Both the position numbers and the translations under genes were made by a program. This document shows, piece after piece, positions 42,252 to 46,857 of a DNA stretch of 46,857 nt. Numbering within the stretch: the first letter of the stretch is position 1; the number at the start of each line of letters is the position of its first letter. The stretch spans positions 1-46,857 of the forward strand of contig JAFGDN010000077.1 in the NCBI GenBank assembly GCA_016932095.1, written 5' to 3'. Origin of the DNA: Sedimentisphaerales bacterium (GTDB taxonomy: Bacteria; Planctomycetota; Phycisphaerae; Sedimentisphaerales; Anaerobacaceae). The notes under the pieces were generated by a model that worked only from the letters and a program-made list of their open reading frames with translations, searched no databases and had not been told where the DNA came from.

Positions 42252-43133
42252 TTATTTCCAGATTTCGATTTCAAGTTCGAGTTCGATATTGAATTGTTTC
42301 GTGACTTTTTCCCTGACAAGGTCAATCAGCCGTATAACGTCTTTGCTCGTGCACCCCTTTTGCGCGATGATAAAGTTGGCGTGTTTTTCGCTGACGACGG
42401 CGCCGCCCATGCTGAGTCCCTTGAGGCCGGTCCGGTCAATGAGTGCGCCGGCTGAAAGCCCGCGGGGATTTTTGAATATGCACCCCGAATTGATTGTGTT
42501 CAGCGGCTGGTTGTTCTTTTTGAAAACCCATATTTCCTTGATGTTGCGGGTAATCTGGTCTGGGTTGCCCGAGGTGAGATTTATTTTCGCTTCGAGAATA
42601 AATTTCGTGGTGATATTTGTCTTGCGGTAGTCGAATTGCAGTTCCGGCTTGCTTTTTTGAAAGATTTTGCCGTCCTTGTCCATCAGCGTTACGGATTCTA
42701 CGACCGCGCCGATATCGCCGAAGTTTCCCCCGGCGTTCATTCTGACCGACCCGCCCATCGAACCGGGGATGCCCGACAGCGGTTCGAGCCCGGAAAGCCC
42801 TTTTCTGGCGCACGTAAACAATAGGCGCCCTAATTCGACGCCCGCGCCGGCGGTTACGAAATCCTTGTCGAAGTTCATCTGCGAAAAACTTTCGGTTTTA
42901 AGCTGAATGACCGCTCCTTTGACGCCTTCGTCGGCTACAAGAAGGTTCGACCCGAAACCGAGCACGTAAATCGGAAGGTTGTTCTCGTTACAGCGTTTGA
43001 CGACCTCCTGTAGCTGCTCGATTGACTGCGGCTTTATGAAGTAATCCGCCGGTCCGCCCAGACCATACCACGTTTCCTTCGCCAGCGGATGACCGCTTTC
43101 AACGATTTCTTCCAAGCCATTGAAGATATTCAT
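42252..43133 (-). CDS. murB: UDP-N-acetylenolpyruvoylglucosamine reductase
   Basis: An NADPH-dependent flavoprotein that makes UDP-MurNAc. The 293-residue product has WYGLGGPADYF, LGFGSNLLVADEG (FAD pyrophosphate) and GIPGSMGGSVRMNAGG (FAD). NSGCIFKNPRG contains Cys where many family members have the catalytic Ser, a variant seen in some lineages. It overlaps the murC stop by 35 bases, so it is co-translated. Confidence 0.95.
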   Translation of the reverse strand: MNIFNGLEEIVESGHPLAKETWYGLGGPADYFIKPQSIEQLQEVVKRCNENNLPIYVLGFGSNLLVADEGVKGAVIQLKTESFSQMNFDKDFVTAGAGVELGRLLFTCARKGLSGLEPLSGIPGSMGGSVRMNAGGNFGDIGAVVESVTLMDKDGKIFQKSKPELQFDYRKTNITTKFILEAKINLTSGNPDQITRNIKEIWVFKKNNQPLNTINSGCIFKNPRGLSAGALIDRTGLKGLSMGGAVVSEKHANFIIAQKGCTSKDVIRLIDLVREKVTKQFNIELELEIEIWK

Positions 43134-44550
43134 CTAACACCTTCCAGACATCGCCTGCGCCCATAGTTACGACCGCGTCTCCGGCGACGACGTTTTTGAT
43201 TAAATAATCGCAAATCGCGTCGAAGCCGTCAATAAACATCGCGTCGCTTCCGTTTGCCTTTATTTTATCGACCAGCACCCGTGCGTTGACCTCTTTTTTC
43301 GACTGAACTGAGTCGCGGACGAAGTAAATTTCCGGCACAATTGTTATATCGGCAAGTTTGAAGCTTTCAGCAAAGTCATAAAGTAAAAATCTTGTCCTGC
43401 TGTATTGATGGGGCTGAAAAACACACCATAGCCGCTTCGGCCGATAACGCTCCCTGATTGCTTTTAGCGAGGCCCTGATTTCGGTGGGGTGATGAGCGTA
43501 ATCGTCGAGAACGGTTACTCCGTTAATCTGCGCCTTTAACATCAGCCGACGGTCAACGCCCGTGAACTGAGGCAATAATTTCAGGACTTTTGACGGCTCG
43601 ACGCCTGCGTGGACGGCGGCGGCAATTACGGCGAGGGCGTTGGCGACGTTGTGCCTGCCGGGGATGCTTGTTTTGGTCCTGCCGAGCAATTCCCTGTTAT
43701 GGTAAACATCGAATGTGTAAAAACCGGTATTTTCTTCGATGTTTTCGGCAAAAAAGTCGCAGTTTTTAGTAAAACCGAACGTTTTTACGTCAATTTTATT
43801 ATCTTTTAAGCAAGAATCGGTAAGAATTTTGGCGACGTTTTGAGTATCGCCGTTTGCGATTAACGTTCCGCCTGGTTTAACGCCCATTGCGAAATCGCGG
43901 AAGGCCTCGACGATTTCGGCAACGTCTTTGAAGTAATCGAGGTGGTCGGCCTCGATATTGAGGATACAGCCGATTTGGGATTTGAGATTGAGGAAACTGC
44001 GGTCATATTCGCAGGCCTCGGCGACGAACCATTTGCCCTTGCCCTGAGCGGAGCCGGAAGAGTCGAAGGGCTTGCCGATGCCGGAATTGCCGCCAAGCTG
44101 CGGGATATCGGCGCCGACGATGAATGTGGGTTCGAGGCCGGCCAATTTAAGGACATAGGCGAGCCAGGCGCTTGAGGTGCTTTTGCCGTGAGTGCCGGCG
44201 ACGGCTATGCCGGAGTAAAAATTAAAGACCCTGCCTAACATTTCGGCGTATTTGTAAATCCTTATGTTTAAGCGTCTTGCAAGCGCCAGTTCGGGGTTAT
44301 CTTCTCTTATGGCTGCTGATATAACGACGGCGTCTGCTTTCGGGTCGAGGTTATGCTCCTTATGGCCGATTTTTATGTCGGCGCCTGAATTATTGAGCCG
44401 GTCGATAACGGCGCCGCCTGCCTGGTCTGAGCCGGTTACGTTCGCCTTGTGCCTGACCAGAAGGGCGGCCAGGCCGGACATCCCGATTCCGGCTGCGCCT
44501 ATGAAATGGAATCGTTTTCCCGACAGTCCATTAAAGCCGTTTGTTACCAC
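43099..44550 (-). CDS. murC: UDP-N-acetylmuramate--L-alanine ligase
   Basis: Adds L-Ala to UDP-MurNAc with ATP. It has 483 residues from a GTG at 44550 (GAGGA eight bases upstream). Motifs: FHFIGAAGIGMSGLAALLV (about 15-33), GTHGKSTSSAWLAY (ATP loop), NIEADHLDYF, and DDYAHHPTEIRASL (Mur ligase C-domain). An upstream ATG at 44712 would add 54 residues, including a stretch encoded by the A-family hairpin at 44576-44651, so I reject it. It is first in the minus-strand murC-murB-ddl-ftsQ run. Confidence 0.95.
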   Translation of the reverse strand: MVTNGFNGLSGKRFHFIGAAGIGMSGLAALLVRHKANVTGSDQAGGAVIDRLNNSGADIKIGHKEHNLDPKADAVVISAAIREDNPELALARRLNIRIYKYAEMLGRVFNFYSGIAVAGTHGKSTSSAWLAYVLKLAGLEPTFIVGADIPQLGGNSGIGKPFDSSGSAQGKGKWFVAEACEYDRSFLNLKSQIGCILNIEADHLDYFKDVAEIVEAFRDFAMGVKPGGTLIANGDTQNVAKILTDSCLKDNKIDVKTFGFTKNCDFFAENIEENTGFYTFDVYHNRELLGRTKTSIPGRHNVANALAVIAAAVHAGVEPSKVLKLLPQFTGVDRRLMLKAQINGVTVLDDYAHHPTEIRASLKAIRERYRPKRLWCVFQPHQYSRTRFLLYDFAESFKLADITIVPEIYFVRDSVQSKKEVNARVLVDKIKANGSDAMFIDGFDAICDYLIKNVVAGDAVVTMGAGDVWKVLDEYLQWLGRNR

Positions 44551-44575
44551 ATCCCGTCCTCTATTGGCCTCAATT

Positions 44576-44651
44576 TTCACCGCAGAGGCCGCAAAGCACG
44601 CAGAGATTGATTTTTGTTCTTCTCCGCGTTTTCCGCGTGCTCGGCGGTGAA
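44576..44651. repeat. Dispersed inverted-repeat element upstream of murC
   Basis: Left arm TTCACCGCAGAGGCCGCAAA and right arm ending TTCCGCGTGCTCGGCGGTGA with a 15-base loop. It lies 26 bases upstream of the chosen murC start. Confidence 0.8.
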
Positions 44652-45009
44652 TCAAACTCTGGCTTTTACTTCGGCCCGACATATCCCTGCGTTTGCCCTG
44701 ACCATATTTCATCCTTGAAACTTGTTTCTACCCCCTTTGTTAGTTTGCGAAGCAAACTAAGGGGGCTGAACCATCACCCGTTAAAAACATTGATTTTATC
44801 GCGCGGCAGGGGGCAAGGAAAGGAAAAAGATTGATTAGTCGTTCGTCGTTCGTATTTCGTATATCGTAATTCTTAAAAGGAAACCGCCAAAAGGCGGAAA
44901 AATTAAAAAGCTTGCCTGCCTGCACTCGCATGTCTTTGGCGGGTGTTCCCGAAAAGTTACAAGCTATGGACAGAGGTTAGGTTTGACAGCAGGGAATCCG
45001 GTTATTTTC
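44652..45009. repeat. Repeat-rich gap upstream of the exported unknown gene
   Basis: It contains the hairpin CCCCCTT...AGTTTGC-gaa-GCAAACTAAGGGGG (44731-44766), then a segment CCGTTAAAAAC ... GGCAGGGGGCAAGGAAAG (44770-44825), then AAACCG-CCAAAAGGCGG-AAAAATTAAAAAGCTTG (44880-44914). The last two recur in the same order and orientation after the next gene (46068-46122 and 46271-46305). No gene is seen. Confidence 0.7.
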
Positions 45010-45039
45010 TTGTTCCATAGCACCTTTTAACAATATAAT
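45010..45039 (+). promoter_or_regulatory. Putative promoter for the exported unknown protein
   Basis: TTGTTC at 45010-45015, an 18-base spacer and a perfect TATAAT at 45034-45039. The start codon is at 45082 with GGAAGGAA upstream. Confidence 0.55.
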
Positions 45040-45081
45040 ATTCCCTTGGTTTAATGGTAAAGTATTGGGAAGGAACTAAAT

Positions 45082-46080
45082 ATGAAATTTACGAAACATA
45101 TCCGGCTGATATTCTTATTGGTAATATTAGTAAACATTTTGCCATTAGTTTTTGCCGCGTTTCCTTCAGAAAAACCAAAATATTCCTCGCAAAGTGTTGA
45201 AAACCAGATGCATTGGGGTGAACCGCTCAATGATATACGAATGCGTTTAACATCGCCGCAAGGCAATATTTATAAACGGGATATCAGTCTGCCTTTGATT
45301 CTTGAAGTCCGCAATGTCGGCCGACAACCGGTTCCGCTGCAGAAGCTCAATGGTATGCTGACCTTAAAAGTTACTGATATAAATAATAATATAATTGTCG
45401 TTGGGGACCTGTGCGGACATATAAAGCCCTGGGAATTTAACGAAGGATATTTGCCGCCGGGAAAAACAATAATAGATACCTATTATCTGGAACGATTAAA
45501 ATTTCATACACAGCAGCCCTTAACATCAATTAATCTTCAATTCGCTCTTCTGACTAATAAAATTATCCCCGGCAGTCCGCCGGTTCAACAATATCAATAT
45601 AGTAATGCCGTAACAATCCGGCTTGAAGATTTGCCTTTTGAGCACAGTTTAACATCCAAAGATTTGCCTGAAAAATGGACTGATGATATCGATATCACTT
45701 ATGGTGAATCAGGAGGAATGTTCCCTAATTATTTCGGGATACATATCGATGGAAAAGGAAGGGTTACAACGGTCTCCAGTTGGCCACATAAGGGGCCGCC
45801 AATTATGAAAGGCCGTCATCAATGTGTTCTGGATAATAATGATCTCGACAATTTTTTACATCAGCTGCGGGAATTTAATATAGATAAACTAAAAGCCTGC
45901 GATGATAAAGAGCGTGGGGCGGATTTAATGTATAGTTGCCTGTCCATTGCCGTCGGCGGCAAAGTATTTGCCGGACAGTATGTGCTGGCAGGTTCTCAAA
46001 ACCGGCCTGCTTTGACTTTTAGCGGGATAATATGGCATTTGACGACCAAATTACGACCTGAGAAGTTCACCATCCGTTAA
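45082..46080 (+). CDS. Exported protein of unknown function
   Basis: 332 residues. A signal peptide (IRLIFLLVILVNILPLVFA, about 8-26) is followed by beta-rich sequence (SLPLILEVRNVGRQPVPLQK, PGKTIIDTYYLERL) and a C-terminal half with GIHIDGKGRVTTVSSWPHKG. No family is recognised. The last codons and stop (FTIR, TAA) lie in a repeat copy (46068-46122), so the natural C-terminus may have been altered. The gene is flanked by two copies of the same two-part repeat in the same orientation. Confidence 0.7.
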   Translation: MKFTKHIRLIFLLVILVNILPLVFAAFPSEKPKYSSQSVENQMHWGEPLNDIRMRLTSPQGNIYKRDISLPLILEVRNVGRQPVPLQKLNGMLTLKVTDINNNIIVVGDLCGHIKPWEFNEGYLPPGKTIIDTYYLERLKFHTQQPLTSINLQFALLTNKIIPGSPPVQQYQYSNAVTIRLEDLPFEHSLTSKDLPEKWTDDIDITYGESGGMFPNYFGIHIDGKGRVTTVSSWPHKGPPIMKGRHQCVLDNNDLDNFLHQLREFNIDKLKACDDKERGADLMYSCLSIAVGGKVFAGQYVLAGSQNRPALTFSGIIWHLTTKLRPEKFTIR

Positions 46081-46857
46081 AAACTGTGTTTTTACACGCG
46101 GCAGGGGGCAAGGAAAGAAAAAATCATAACAAGACACAGGACCCAAGACCCAAGACCCAAGACCCAAGACGCAAGACCCAAGACGCAAGACGGGGAGAAA
46201 TCCTAAATCCTAAACCCTAAATCCTAAACAAATTCCAATTACTAAAATAATAAAGTTCCAAACAAATCTGAAACCGACGAAAGGCGGGAAAATTAAAAAA
46301 GCTTGTTTTGGAGCAGCATTTCGCAATATAATGATTCTTAAGGTTTTAACCACGAAGGCGCAAAGGCACGAAGAAAACACGAAGTTTTTAGACGCTGATT
46401 AACGCAGATTAACACTGTTTTTGTTTAGCCACAGAGGGCACATCCCCGCCTACGACTTGCGGGGACAGGGAAGGCCACAGAGAAGCAGTCAGCTTTGTGT
46501 TCTTGGTAAGTGTTCTTCTTAAAGCAAGCTTTGACAGAACGCCTCACCTTCGCCCACAAATGCTATCGCATTTTTTATAAAGCTGACTGCTTTTGGCTTT
46601 CCTTGCGATAGATATCGAAAGAGGATTAGCACGGATTATTCACCACAGAGCACGCGAAGAACGCAGAGATTTGCTCGGCTTGGTGTTCTCGGCGAACCCT
46701 GCTTTTTAAGCGAGCCCATTCGACTCCGCTCCCCCGATAACAGATTTCGAGGGCAGGCAAATTCAAATTACTAAGAGCCTCTAACATAATGGATAATTTA
46801 ACAAATGGTTCCAGCAGATTTTGATACAGCCGATAGTCATAAACGCCTGATGAATAT
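46081..46857. repeat. Mosaic of dispersed and tandem repeats at the window end
   Basis: No gene is seen. In order: repeat tail GGCAGGGGGCAAGGAAAG (46099-46116); a period-7 tandem of ACCCAAG/ACGCAAG (46144-46194, about seven units); a period-7 CCTAAAT/CCTAAAC run (46201-46229); a TTTGGAATTTG-type segment; the second AAAGGCGGG...AAAAAAGCTTG copy; A-family arms at 46350-46386, 46427-46482 and 46641-46672; the palindromic insertion at about 46441-46474; and an inverted pair GCAGTCAGCTTT/AAAGCTGACTGC (about 46485-46590). Confidence 0.75.
46144..46229. repeat. Two adjacent heptanucleotide tandem repeats
   Basis: About seven units of ACCCAAG with ACGCAAG variants are followed directly by four units of CCTAAAY. 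The second resembles plant-type telomere repeat sequence, but only four units are present. Confidence 0.8.

Noticed and set aside
44551-44712. N-terminal extension of MurC
   Set aside because: It is encoded mostly by the hairpin repeat at 44576-44651; a GTG with a good ribosome site at 44550 gives the normal length.
45040-45072. A tRNA-like stretch (GGTTTAATGGTAAAG with TTCCC/GGGAA pairing)
   Set aside because: There is no anticodon stem, no T-arm and no length for a tRNA; it is the leader of the exported protein gene.

Overview
The window looks like a chromosomal segment of a Planctomycetota bacterium, most likely class Phycisphaerae. This is inferred from gene content, not from a marker gene: a prepilin-like protein with an H-x9-DG motif, a GLUG-repeat surface protein, a PEP-CTERM protein, choice-of-anchor/parallel beta-helix surface proteins, CsrA, an ECF sigma factor with C-terminal membrane helices, and intergenic DNA very rich in dispersed hairpin repeats. 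No rRNA, tRNA or CRISPR array was found.

Layout. 1-5700: C-truncated GLUG surface protein, a GxxExxY protein enclosed by hairpin repeats, a DUF1016-type nuclease, a pseudopilin-like protein, and the decayed 3' end of a second rdgB. 5.7-11.2 kb: membrane-tethered sigma factor, intact rdgB, and an arginine group argB-argD-argF on the minus strand. A frameshifted homing-endonuclease-repeat/GIY-YIG gene sits between argD and argF inside a nested inverted repeat. 11.4-19.7 kb (plus strand): a small unknown ORF coupled to two GT39-like membrane glycosyltransferases, a GT2 enzyme, an exported archaemetzincin-like protein that has lost its zinc-protease motif, and a large exported beta-helix protein. 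19.8-27.1 kb (minus strand): a compact gene run of fused etfBA, DNA methyltransferase, probable restriction enzyme, ETF-quinone oxidoreductase and glnA. The restriction-modification pair separates the two halves of the ETF electron pathway.

27.2-34.9 kb: RRM protein, unknown membrane protein, csrA with a clear terminator, lemA with a good promoter, a membrane-anchored coiled-coil protein ending in a BRCT-like domain, nnrE, surE, a small membrane protein and hisF. 35.4-40 kb: two overlapping cysteine-cluster proteins, an orphan BrnA-like antitoxin, an HD-domain protein, a PEP-CTERM protein and a small membrane protein, separated by repeat-rich DNA. 40.3-44.6 kb: a partial division/cell-wall cluster murC-murB-ddl-ftsQ (minus strand). 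45.0-46.9 kb: one exported unknown protein flanked by a directly repeated composite sequence, then about 780 bp of noncoding repeats.

The strongest window-wide signal is a family of inverted-repeat elements built from arms such as ACCACGAAGGGCACGAAG and CCACAGAGGACACAGAG. They lie between genes, enclose small nuclease-fold genes, are invaded by a second palindromic repeat, and in several places are translated as the N- or C-terminal end of a protein. Separate short repeats are inserted in frame inside ftsQ and a cysteine-cluster gene.
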